A DNA stretch of 8,919 bases. Origin: Thermoplasmata archaeon (GTDB lineage: Archaea > Thermoplasmatota > Thermoplasmata > Thermoplasmatales > Thermoplasmataceae). Location of the stretch: contig JAKAAU010000023.1 of assembly GCA_021802165.1 (NCBI GenBank), positions 2,295 to 11,213 of the forward strand, read 5' to 3'. Position 1 is the stretch's first letter. The number at the start of each line of letters is the position of its first letter. The notes under the pieces were generated by a model that did not search any database, was not told the origin of the DNA, and worked only from the letters and a program-made list of their open reading frames with translations. Shown one piece after another: positions 1-5,792 of this stretch. A program made the translations under genes and the position numbers.

Positions 1-392
1 CTTCTGGGCACATATATGTTTACCCTGTAACCTGCCCGGGCCCCGTATGCTGCTACAGAGGCGCCGGCGTTTCCCGATGAATCCTCATTGATTGCGGTAA
101 CATGAAATTCCTTTTCATTGGTTTTTATATATGATATGAGATTTCTTGTACCCCGATCTTTATAGGAATATGTTGGGAAAAAATAATCCAGTTTAAGATC
201 TAAATTGCTGTTCAGATCCACCACAGGGGTAAAAACTTCCCCCAGTGTTACTTTCTCTTTAATATAGTCAAAATTCAGATCCAGATTGTCAGAGAACTTT
301 TTTTCTGGTATTATTTCAAAGGGTTCATTGCAGACAGTGCACCTTAATTCATGTTTTATTCTTGGATGCCCGTTCAGACATATTGATTTCAT
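1..392 (-). CDS. thrC: Threonine synthase-like PLP-dependent enzyme, N-terminal part (runs off window)
   Basis: An open frame runs from ATG at 392-390 to the window edge, giving 130 codons and no stop. It matches the fold-type II pyridoxal-phosphate family, most likely threonine synthase, which converts O-phosphohomoserine to threonine. Residues 76-81 read SYKDRG, the family's PLP-lysine motif, with K78 as the expected Schiff-base lysine. Residues 103-112 read EDSSGNAGAS, the phosphate/substrate loop. Residues 50-57 (LGEVFTPV) resemble the usual LGEGxTPL lead-in. Before them, C5, H9, C18 and C21 form a possible zinc knuckle, like the N-terminal Cys-rich segment of many archaeal threonine synthases. 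Only about a third of the usual length is visible, so the specific activity cannot be separated from related enzymes such as cysteate synthase. The gene lies 48 nt downstream of EF-2 on the same strand, has no Shine-Dalgarno, and may be leaderless. Confidence 0.72.
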   Translation of the reverse strand, partial: MKSICLNGHPRIKHELRCTVCNEPFEIIPEKKFSDNLDLNFDYIKEKVTLGEVFTPVVDLNSNLDLKLDYFFPTYSYKDRGTRNLISYIKTNEKEFHVTAINEDSSGNAGASVAAYGARAGYRVNIYVPR

Positions 393-409
393 AAAAAATG
401 TAATACGTT

Positions 410-434
410 AAAAAATAAAATACTATGCAAAAAA
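410..434 (-). terminator. Oligo-T tracts after EF-2, possible archaeal terminator
   Basis: Directly after the EF-2 stop codon, the minus strand carries two runs of six T (429-434 and 410-415), with a third run of six T at 393-398. Archaeal RNA polymerase can terminate at such T-tracts without a hairpin, and I see no stem-loop here. The tracts overlap the proposed promoter of the downstream gene. Confidence 0.4.
413..424 (-). promoter_or_regulatory. Putative TATA box of the threonine synthase-like gene
   Basis: Read on the minus strand, the gap between the EF-2 stop and the next ATG contains AGTATTTTATTT, centred about 27 nt before the ATG at 392. No GGTG or GAGG-like sequence precedes the ATG, only a run of six T. 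This spacing fits a leaderless archaeal promoter. The whole gap is AT-rich, so the box could be chance. Confidence 0.4.
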
Positions 435-440
435 TATGGT

Positions 441-2639
441 TTATAGAGAGGAATAATACGTCTCGTCGTATGGTTCAGGCTTGAGTCCTTTCCTCTCCCT
501 TATCTTGGCTACAATTCCAGCCTGCAGCTCATAGGGCACACGCTGGTATCCTGAGTTTTCTGAGCTCCATATGGCCTTTCCACCTGTGGCGCTTCTTATT
601 GCTGAGGCAAATCCGATCATACCGGATACAGGAGCGTTTGCTATGACTGTGATCTCATCACCGGTCTGCTGCATATCCTCCACAACTCCACGCCTCTGCT
701 GAAGTTCACTTGTAACAGGGCCCATTAATTCCTGTGGTACGCTGATGTAAACCTTCTGCATGGGCTCCATAAGAACCCTCCCGGCCTGGCACATTGCACC
801 GTATATTGAATTTCTGCCAGCTGGTATTACCTGTGCCGGACCCCTGTGTATGCTATCCTCATGAAGTTTGGCATCCATAAGGCTTACCTTTAGTCCATAT
901 ACCTTTTCATTTGCCAGTGGTCCCTTATCAAGGGATTCATTGAATGATTCTATTAAGAGCTCCATGGTTTCGTCAAGGTACTGTATTCCCTTTGTCATAT
1001 CTAGCATTATATTGGCTCCGTGTACAGATACCAGGCTCCTTGCTTCATTATGGTCAAGACCTGCCTCTTCAAGTATTGCTGCAACTGCTTTCTTATCCTT
1101 TATTTTGGATCCATCGGGTACCTTACCATCAAGTATTGCCTGGACAACACCCTCCGGCAGTGGCTCCACCTTAAAGTAGAATCTGTTATGTTTATTGGGG
1201 GATTTTCCCTCAAATGGGCCCCCTACCTTATCAACGGTTTCCCGGTATACAACAAGCGGTGCAGATGTAACAACGTCAACGTGATAATCGTTTTTTATCC
1301 TGTACATTGTTATTTCCAGATGCAATTCTCCCATTCCAGATATAAGATGCTCTCCGGTTTCCTGATTTATATCAACCTGTATGGACGGATCTGCCTTGGA
1401 TACTGATCTTAAAACGTCAATAAGCTTGGGAAGATCAGCGGTATGCTTTGCTTCAATGGCAAGTGTAACCACTGGATCCGAATAATGGGACATTGGTTCA
1501 AAATCCTCCATTTCCTGAATGGATGATACTGTTGAACCTGCTATTGCACCCTTGAGCCCAACAACAGCGGCTATATTCCCTGCTGCTATTTCATCTATGG
1601 ATATCCTGTCAGGACCTACCATCATGGATAATAACTGAACCTTAGATTTTCCTGCCCCTGTAACATAGAGCTCACTGCCCTTTCTTATTATTCCAGAGAA
1701 AACCCTGCCAACGGCTATTTCTCCTGCGTGCGGGTCTATGAGAATCTTGGTGATCATCATGCTCACAGGACCATTATCGTCGCACAATTCCATGGCCTTC
1801 CCTATCTCGCTGTTAAGATCTCCATGCCATATCTGTGGTATTCTGTATTTCTGTGCAACTGCTGGATTTGGAAGGTTCTTAATTACCATATCAAGAACTA
1901 CTTTATGTAATGGGGCCCTTTTGGCCAGTTCCTTCTGTTTGCCAGCTGCAACCAGATCAGCTATATCTTTAAAAGTGACTTTAAACAGCCCCATGGCCGG
2001 AACTGAAAGTGCCCAGTTATGGTATGCAGAACCGAAGGCAACGGTTCCATTTTTTACATTAACAAGCCAGTCATTTGCGAATTCCTTTGGAGCGTATTTT
2101 GTTATTAGCTTATTTACATCGGTAATAACTTTTATGAAACGCTTCTGCATTTCATCGCCGTTCAGCTTCAGTTCATTGATCAGCCTGTCTACCTTGTTAA
2201 TGAAAAGTACAGGCTTAACCCTCTCCCTCAGTGCCTGCCTTACAACAGTTTCTGTCTGTGGCATTACGCCCTCAACTGAATCAACTACAATGACAGTTCC
2301 ATCAACGGCTCTCATAGCCCTTGTGACATCTCCGCCAAAATCAACATGCCCTGGAGTATCTATAAGGTTGATGAGGTACTCTTTTCCATCAACTTCATGA
2401 ACCATGGAAGCATTTGCAGCGTTTATTGTTATTCCCCTTGCCTGCTCCTGTTCATCGTAGTCCAGCAGTAACTGTTTTCCGGCAAGCTCCTCGCTCATCA
2501 TCCCAGCACCGGCAATAAGATTATCACTAAGTGTGGTTTTTCCGTGGTCAATATGAGCTGCTATATCAATATTCCTTATTAACTCTGGATGTTCAACTAA
2601 TTTCATTGCTTTTGCAACATTCTCTTCTTTTCGCCCCAT
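441..2639 (-). CDS. fusA: Translation elongation factor 2 (aEF-2)
   Basis: Archaeal EF-2, the cytoplasmic GTPase that drives tRNA-mRNA translocation on the ribosome. With the start used here it has 732 residues, normal for the family. The G domain shows the P-loop AHIDHGKT (residues 28-35), switch I RGITI (68-72), DTPGH (94-98) and NKVD (148-151). Domain III has the GMGELHLE segment (436-443). Domain IV has the loop DSIHRGPAQVIP, in which H598 corresponds to the histidine modified to diphthamide in archaea and eukaryotes. The C-terminal domain is intact and there is no intein. The frame extends upstream to GTG at 2648, but the ATG at 2639 is preferred: it yields the family N-terminus MGRKEEN and follows GGTG at 2646-2649 by 6 nt. 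That GTG would lie inside the Shine-Dalgarno. The gene follows rps10 by 84 nt and probably has its own promoter. Confidence 0.98.
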   Translation of the reverse strand: MGRKEENVAKAMKLVEHPELIRNIDIAAHIDHGKTTLSDNLIAGAGMMSEELAGKQLLLDYDEQEQARGITINAANASMVHEVDGKEYLINLIDTPGHVDFGGDVTRAMRAVDGTVIVVDSVEGVMPQTETVVRQALRERVKPVLFINKVDRLINELKLNGDEMQKRFIKVITDVNKLITKYAPKEFANDWLVNVKNGTVAFGSAYHNWALSVPAMGLFKVTFKDIADLVAAGKQKELAKRAPLHKVVLDMVIKNLPNPAVAQKYRIPQIWHGDLNSEIGKAMELCDDNGPVSMMITKILIDPHAGEIAVGRVFSGIIRKGSELYVTGAGKSKVQLLSMMVGPDRISIDEIAAGNIAAVVGLKGAIAGSTVSSIQEMEDFEPMSHYSDPVVTLAIEAKHTADLPKLIDVLRSVSKADPSIQVDINQETGEHLISGMGELHLEITMYRIKNDYHVDVVTSAPLVVYRETVDKVGGPFEGKSPNKHNRFYFKVEPLPEGVVQAILDGKVPDGSKIKDKKAVAAILEEAGLDHNEARSLVSVHGANIMLDMTKGIQYLDETMELLIESFNESLDKGPLANEKVYGLKVSLMDAKLHEDSIHRGPAQVIPAGRNSIYGAMCQAGRVLMEPMQKVYISVPQELMGPVTSELQQRRGVVEDMQQTGDEITVIANAPVSGMIGFASAIRSATGGKAIWSSENSGYQRVPYELQAGIVAKIRERKGLKPEPYDETYYSSL

Positions 2640-2645
2640 TAATAA

Positions 2646-2649
2646 CACC
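2646..2649 (-). promoter_or_regulatory. Shine-Dalgarno of EF-2, decides the start
   Basis: GGTG on the minus strand is complementary to the CACC core of the archaeal 16S rRNA 3' end and lies 6 nt before the ATG at 2639. It supports that ATG over the in-frame GTG at 2648, three codons upstream. Confidence 0.65.
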
Positions 2650-2680
2650 GTTTAAATTCTATAATCCTGTATGAAAAATC

Positions 2681-2711
2681 ATTATTTAATTATTGTTAAA
2701 ATTTATTTAAA
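2681..2711 (-). promoter_or_regulatory. Putative promoter of EF-2
   Basis: The 84-nt gap between rps10 and EF-2 is almost pure A/T and contains two TATA-like boxes on the minus strand: TTTAAATA (2704-2711) and AATTAAATAAT (2681-2691). Starting about 25 nt downstream, they would give leaders of roughly 40 and 20 nt, both including the GGTG ribosome binding site. Which one is used, or whether EF-2 is only read through from tuf-rps10, cannot be decided from sequence. Confidence 0.45.
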
Positions 2712-2723
2712 AGCTAAAATAAT

Positions 2724-3035
2724 TTAACTTTTGATCTGTATTTCGATTCTAACCCCATCAGGTATGGATATCCTCATTAACTGCCTCAATGTTCTTTCAT
2801 CAGCATCCACATCCATCAGGCGTTTATGCACTCTCATTTCCCAGCGGTCCCATGTTGGAGAACCTTCTCCATCAGGACTCTTCCTCACAGGGACTTTAAG
2901 TTTTTTTGTAGGCAGTGGAACAGGTCCATGTATTTCTACTCCTGTTCTTTTTGCTATTGATTTGATTTCATCGCAAACAACGTCAACTATTTTGTTTTCT
3001 GTGCCACTCAGTGAAATCCTTGCTTTGTATGCCAT
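2724..3035 (-). CDS. rps10: Small ribosomal subunit protein uS10 (S10)
   Basis: Encodes a 103-residue archaeal-type S10 protein, a component of the head of the 30S subunit. Family landmarks are GPVPLPTK (residues 37-44), the basic stretch RKSPDGEG (51-58) followed by [12 protein letters not shown] (61-72), and the conserved C-terminal strand [11 protein letters not shown] (91-101). The length is normal for archaea. The start ATG lies only 6 nt after the EF-1A stop codon. GTGAT (3041-3045), which overlaps that stop codon, can act as Shine-Dalgarno with 5-nt spacing, so the two genes are very probably cotranscribed and translationally coupled. Linkage of tuf and rps10 is the ancient arrangement seen in bacteria and archaea. 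Nothing in the protein is unusual. Confidence 0.97.
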   Translation of the reverse strand: MAYKARISLSGTENKIVDVVCDEIKSIAKRTGVEIHGPVPLPTKKLKVPVRKSPDGEGSPTWDRWEMRVHKRLMDVDADERTLRQLMRISIPDGVRIEIQIKS

Positions 3036-3040
3036 ATATC

Positions 3041-3045
3041 ATCAC
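3041..3045 (-). promoter_or_regulatory. Ribosome binding site of rps10 overlapping the tuf stop codon
   Basis: GTGAT on the minus strand includes the tuf TGA stop (3042-3044) and lies 5 nt before the rps10 ATG. It matches the GTGAT part of the archaeal Shine-Dalgarno consensus AGGAGGTGAT. Stop and ribosome binding site are shared, which favours re-initiation by ribosomes finishing EF-1A. Confidence 0.55.
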
Positions 3046-4322
3046 GCTACAGTTGACTTTTCAAGGTCTATGCACTGACCGGCTGCAACGGTCATGCCCA
3101 TATCCCTGATTGCGAACCTTCCCAGCTGTGGGAATTCAGATACTTTCTCTATTACAAGAGGCTTGTCTGGTATAACCTTTACCACAGCTATGTCCCCTGC
3201 CTTGATGAAATCTGGTTTGTCCTTCAAAGTGGTTCCATCCTTGGGATTTATGGTTCTTATGATTTCATCAAATCTGCATGCTATCTGTGCTGTATGAACA
3301 TGGAATACTGGTTTGTATCCCGCAGCGATAACACTGGGATGCTGGAGAACTACTATCTGCGCTGTAAATGATTTTACAACTGTAGGTGGTGCGGATGCTG
3401 GCCCACAGACATCTCCCCTCTTCAGGTCGTTCTTTGCTATTCCCCTTACGTTGAATCCTATGTTATCTCCTGGTTCTGCCTTCGGCATTGTTGTGTGGTG
3501 CTCCTCTATTGATTTAACCTCACCGGATTTGTTAGCAGGCATGAAAGTTACCTTGTCATTTATTTTTATGACTCCAGTTTCAACTCTTCCTACAGGAACT
3601 GTTCCTATTCCGGTAATGGAGTACACATCTTCAACCGGTATTCTAAGTGCTTTGTCTGTGGGTTTCGGAGGAACTTTGAGGTTGTTCAGTGCTTCCATAA
3701 TTGTTGGGCCCTTCCACCATGAAAGGTTTGCACTTGCCTTCATTATGTTATCTCCCTTGTAACCACTCATTGGTATGATCGGGACATCCTTGTAACCTAT
3801 AGGTGCGAGAAGTTTTGTGACCTGCTCCTTTACCTCATTGAATCTCTTTTCGCTGTACGGTGGCTGTGTTGAATCCATCTTGTTTATTGCAACAATCAAC
3901 TGTGGTACACCAAGTGTCCTTGCAAGGAAAGCATGCTCCCTTGTCTGTGCCATAACTCCTTCTCCCTCTCTGGATGAAACTACAAGAACTGCGGCATCTG
4001 CCTGGCTGGTTCCTGTTATCATATTTTTAACGAAGTCCCTGTGACCTGGAGCATCAATGATTGTAAAGTAGTACTTGTCAGTCTCGAATTTCCTGTGTGT
4101 AAGATCGATTGTAACTCCTCTTTCCCTCTCTTCCTTGAACCGGTCCATAACCCAGGCAAACTCGAATGTTGCCTTGCCCTTCTCCTCAGATTCCTTCTTG
4201 TACTCATCAATTATATGCTGCGGGATTTCTCCGTGCTCAAACAATAGTCTGCCTACGAAGGTAGATTTTCCATGATCGACATGCCCTATTATAACTAAAT
4301 TCAGATGTGGTAATTCTGCCAT
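3042..4322 (-). CDS. tuf: Translation elongation factor 1-alpha (aEF-1A)
   Basis: Archaeal EF-1A, the GTPase that delivers aminoacyl-tRNA to the ribosomal A site. It has 426 residues, the usual archaeal length. The GTP-binding motifs are all intact: GHVDHGKS (13-20), RGVTID (68-73), DAPGH (90-94), NKMD (147-150) and the G5 region PMSGYKGDN (184-192). Domain II begins near [20 protein letters not shown] (229-248), and domain III ends with [15 protein letters not shown] (401-415). The start ATG is preceded by AGGTGA (4329-4334) with 6-nt spacing, the best Shine-Dalgarno in the window. It is the first gene of the tuf-rps10 unit, with fusA downstream, and is transcribed from a TATA-containing divergent region shared with rpo11. 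Length and motifs argue against the related GTPases aIF2-gamma and SelB. Confidence 0.98.
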   Translation of the reverse strand: MAELPHLNLVIIGHVDHGKSTFVGRLLFEHGEIPQHIIDEYKKESEEKGKATFEFAWVMDRFKEERERGVTIDLTHRKFETDKYYFTIIDAPGHRDFVKNMITGTSQADAAVLVVSSREGEGVMAQTREHAFLARTLGVPQLIVAINKMDSTQPPYSEKRFNEVKEQVTKLLAPIGYKDVPIIPMSGYKGDNIMKASANLSWWKGPTIMEALNNLKVPPKPTDKALRIPVEDVYSITGIGTVPVGRVETGVIKINDKVTFMPANKSGEVKSIEEHHTTMPKAEPGDNIGFNVRGIAKNDLKRGDVCGPASAPPTVVKSFTAQIVVLQHPSVIAAGYKPVFHVHTAQIACRFDEIIRTINPKDGTTLKDKPDFIKAGDIAVVKVIPDKPLVIEKVSEFPQLGRFAIRDMGMTVAAGQCIDLEKSTVA

Positions 4323-4328
4323 TTTCTT

Positions 4329-4334
4329 TCACCT
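4329..4334 (-). promoter_or_regulatory. Strong Shine-Dalgarno of EF-1A
   Basis: AGGTGA on the minus strand lies 6 nt before the ATG at 4322. It is a six-base match to the archaeal anti-Shine-Dalgarno and shows that the EF-1A mRNA has a leader. Confidence 0.75.
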
Positions 4335-4340
4335 TTAACC

Positions 4341-4355
4341 AGGATTAAATATCCT
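4341..4355 (-). repeat. Inverted repeat AGGAT-N5-ATCCT in the tuf leader
   Basis: A perfect 5-bp inverted repeat with a 5-nt spacer lies between the tuf TATA box and its Shine-Dalgarno. From the box at 4378-4389, transcription would begin near 4355-4360. The element could therefore be an RNA hairpin at the very start of the leader, or a DNA operator over the start site. A short AT-rich repeat like this can also arise by chance. Confidence 0.4.
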
Positions 4356-4362
4356 TTCTTTA

Positions 4363-4395
4363 CCATATAATACTTTAATATTTAAATATCTTTCT
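4363..4395 (-). promoter_or_regulatory. tuf promoter (BRE/TATA)
   Basis: On the minus strand, the purine-rich AAAGA is followed by ATATTTAAATAT (4378-4389), a 12-bp palindrome containing TTTAAATA, a classic archaeal BRE plus TATA arrangement. Initiation about 25 nt downstream would give a leader of about 33 nt carrying the AGGTGA ribosome binding site. A second TATA-like box, TATTATATGG (4363-4372), could give a shorter leader. Confidence 0.65.
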
Positions 4396-4417
4396 TTATG
4401 GATTACATACATAAAGA
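4393..4417. repeat. 8-bp inverted repeat upstream of the tuf promoter
   Basis: TCTTTATG (4393-4400) and CATAAAGA (4410-4417) are perfect inverted copies separated by 9 bp. They abut the BRE side of the tuf TATA box. This position suits an activator or repressor site, but no known motif is recognised. Confidence 0.4.
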
Positions 4418-4485
4418 TACAGCAACGTGATATAGCGTAACATTGACAGAGGTCTTAACCTTCACATAAAGGCACATTGATAATA

Positions 4486-4499
4486 ATAAATATATACTA
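4486..4499 (+). promoter_or_regulatory. rpo11 promoter, probably leaderless
   Basis: The segment AAATATATA (4488-4496) is centred about 25 nt before the rpo11 ATG at 4517, the spacing expected when transcription begins at or next to the start codon. No convincing Shine-Dalgarno lies before the ATG, only GGGC close by. This is the clearest leaderless candidate in the window. Confidence 0.6.
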
Positions 4500-4516
4500 A
4501 TTTAAAATAGGGCTGT

Positions 4517-4831
4517 ATGGATACCAAATTTAATATTATTTCAAAGGACAAAGATTCAATTAAACTGGAAATGATAAATTATGATAATACCCTCCTTAGA
4601 CCACTGGCAGAGGAAATATTGAAAGATGACAAAGTTGTAGATTCTTATTATTACATAAAACACCCCGAGATCGACAATCCCCAGCTATATGTGAAGGTAA
4701 GTACCGGGAAACCACAGGCTGCCATAAAGAGGACAATAAAAAGGATGAACAAGATTTATGAATCACTTTACTCGGACCTTGAAAAGGAACTGGAAAAATC
4801 AAACCTAAAAAAAGAAAAAAATGAGCAGTAA
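4517..4831 (+). CDS. rpo11: DNA-directed RNA polymerase subunit Rpo11 (RpoL)
   Basis: A 104-residue protein recognised as the archaeal counterpart of eukaryotic Rpb11. It pairs with Rpo3 in the alpha-like assembly platform of RNA polymerase. The diagnostic regions are NYDNTLLRPLAEEILKD (residues 21-37), matching the family HTLxNxLxExLLKD segment, and YYIKHPEIDNPQLYVKV (45-61), matching YxVxHPLxxxPxLxIxT, followed by a C-terminal helix. The first two thirds form the usual dimerisation fold. The last 20 or so residues (85-104) are a highly charged Lys/Glu tail that extends slightly beyond the typical family end. It is the first gene of a two-gene unit. Its end overlaps the methyltransferase start by 11 nt within an A-rich stretch. 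The assignment is from motif recognition, and the sequence is fairly divergent. Confidence 0.87.
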   Translation: MDTKFNIISKDKDSIKLEMINYDNTLLRPLAEEILKDDKVVDSYYYIKHPEIDNPQLYVKVSTGKPQAAIKRTIKRMNKIYESLYSDLEKELEKSNLKKEKNEQ

Positions 4832-5792
4832 GTACGTTCTTGAGGTATCTGGAGAGAACAGTGAAATTGCCTGCACAGAAATAAAATATATAGAGCAGAC
4901 GTATCGTAGTTTTGATATAATTGAACGCAGGCAGAAATATGTGCTAATTGAAGGAGACCCTGATAAATTAAAGAATTCTGCCTTTGTGAATTTTATTTCA
5001 CTGGTTATTGATGAAAACATAGATTATCGAAAACTTTCAGGGACAGGACTACCTGCTGGATCATTCTATGTGAGGGTTTCTGGAGCCGTGAAAGAACAGG
5101 CTGAAAACCTGGAATCGGAAATAGGAAAACTTATTGGCGGCACAGGAAGGGTATCTTTCAAAAATCCTGATTTCAGGATAAGAGCAGTATTAATTGATAA
5201 ATGGTACCTCTCCATTGTAGTTTACGAAAGGAATAAAAAAGCATTTGAGGATAGACGCGCACCCATGAGACCTTTTTTCTCACCTGTATCCCTTCACCCA
5301 AAATATGCCAGATATCTTGTGAATACCTCAGTTACAGTTGCGGGAGAATCGGTACTGGACCCTTTCTGTGGAACAGGAGGAATACTCATTGAAGCAGCCC
5401 TGCTTGGCAGGAAAATAATAGGCAACGATTCCTCACTTAACATGGTGATGGGTACAAAACTCAATTTCAAATATTTTAAAATTGAAGATTATACTGTTTA
5501 CAACAAGGATATATCAGAGCTTGACACGGGGTACCCTGTGGATGCAATAGTAACAGACATGCCGTACGGGAGAAGCTCTGGTATAGATAATCATGATATC
5601 ATTGAACTGTACAGGGAATCGTTTAAAAAATTCTATGAACTTTTGAAGAGTGGACGAAGGTGTTCCATTATAATAAATAACACCGAATTTCTTGAATATG
5701 CAAGGGATTATTTTTCAATAGAAAATGTTGTGCCTGTGTACCAGCACAAATCACTGGTAAGGCAGTTTGTTGTTTTAAAAAGAATCAACTGA
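4821..5792 (+). CDS. tRNA (guanine(10)-N2)-methyltransferase, Trm-G10/Trm11 family
   Basis: A 323-residue SAM-dependent enzyme of the THUMP plus Rossmann-fold methyltransferase family, predicted to make m2G or m2,2G at position 10 of tRNA. The N-terminal region (about 1-140) contains a THUMP-like RNA-binding domain. The linker RRAPMRPFFSPVSLHPKYAR (145-164) is typical of this family. The SAM-binding motif is LDPFCGTGG (179-187), with GND (201-203) ending the next strand. The catalytic-type motif is TDMPYGRS (245-252), where the usual DPPYG has Met in place of the first Pro. The C-terminus VYQHKSLVRQFVVLK (306-320) matches the family's HxSLxR ending. The ATG overlaps rpo11 by 11 nt and lacks a Shine-Dalgarno, so translational coupling is likely. 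The stop overlaps the end of ileS by 8 bp. Length is in the normal archaeal range. Whether it mono- or dimethylates cannot be read from sequence. Confidence 0.88.
   Translation: MSSKYVLEVSGENSEIACTEIKYIEQTYRSFDIIERRQKYVLIEGDPDKLKNSAFVNFISLVIDENIDYRKLSGTGLPAGSFYVRVSGAVKEQAENLESEIGKLIGGTGRVSFKNPDFRIRAVLIDKWYLSIVVYERNKKAFEDRRAPMRPFFSPVSLHPKYARYLVNTSVTVAGESVLDPFCGTGGILIEAALLGRKIIGNDSSLNMVMGTKLNFKYFKIEDYTVYNKDISELDTGYPVDAIVTDMPYGRSSGIDNHDIIELYRESFKKFYELLKSGRRCSIIINNTEFLEYARDYFSIENVVPVYQHKSLVRQFVVLKRIN
5776..5783 (-). terminator. T-tract just after the ileS stop
   Basis: On the minus strand, the ileS TGA (5785-5787) is followed at once by TC and a run of five T (5777-5781), all within the opposite methyltransferase gene. 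This could end the ileS transcript, with no stem-loop seen. On the plus strand, a run of five T at 5838-5842 could serve the methyltransferase transcript in the same way. Confidence 0.3.

Noticed and set aside
868..1406. Overlapping plus-strand frames of 76-128 codons opposite EF-2
   Set aside because: They lie in several frames, all antisense to EF-2 domains III-IV, and have no motif or initiation signal.
1738..2400. Plus-strand open frame of 220 codons opposite the EF-2 G domain
   Set aside because: It lies wholly antisense to a highly conserved EF-2 region, its translation is Ser/Thr/Leu-rich without recognisable motifs, and no promoter or Shine-Dalgarno precedes it. It is a codon-bias shadow.
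441..2639. Intein or frameshift in EF-2, EF-1A or IleRS
   Set aside because: All G motifs, the HIGH and KMSKS boxes and the flanking conserved segments run continuously at family-typical lengths, leaving no room for an insertion.
2731..3078. Plus-strand open frame of 115 codons opposite rps10
   Set aside because: It is fully antisense to the conserved S10 gene and the end of tuf, with no family resemblance and no start signals.
3313..3762. Plus-strand frame of 149 codons opposite EF-1A
   Set aside because: It is antisense to conserved EF-1A domain II, with low-complexity hydrophobic/Ser/Thr composition typical of shadow frames.
4323..4516. Possible small RNA (C/D box) or tRNA gene in the divergent intergenic region
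   Set aside because: I looked on both strands for C (RUGAUGA) and D (CUGA) boxes in the right order and for a tRNA-like T-loop, and found none. Promoter elements and short repeats account for the region.
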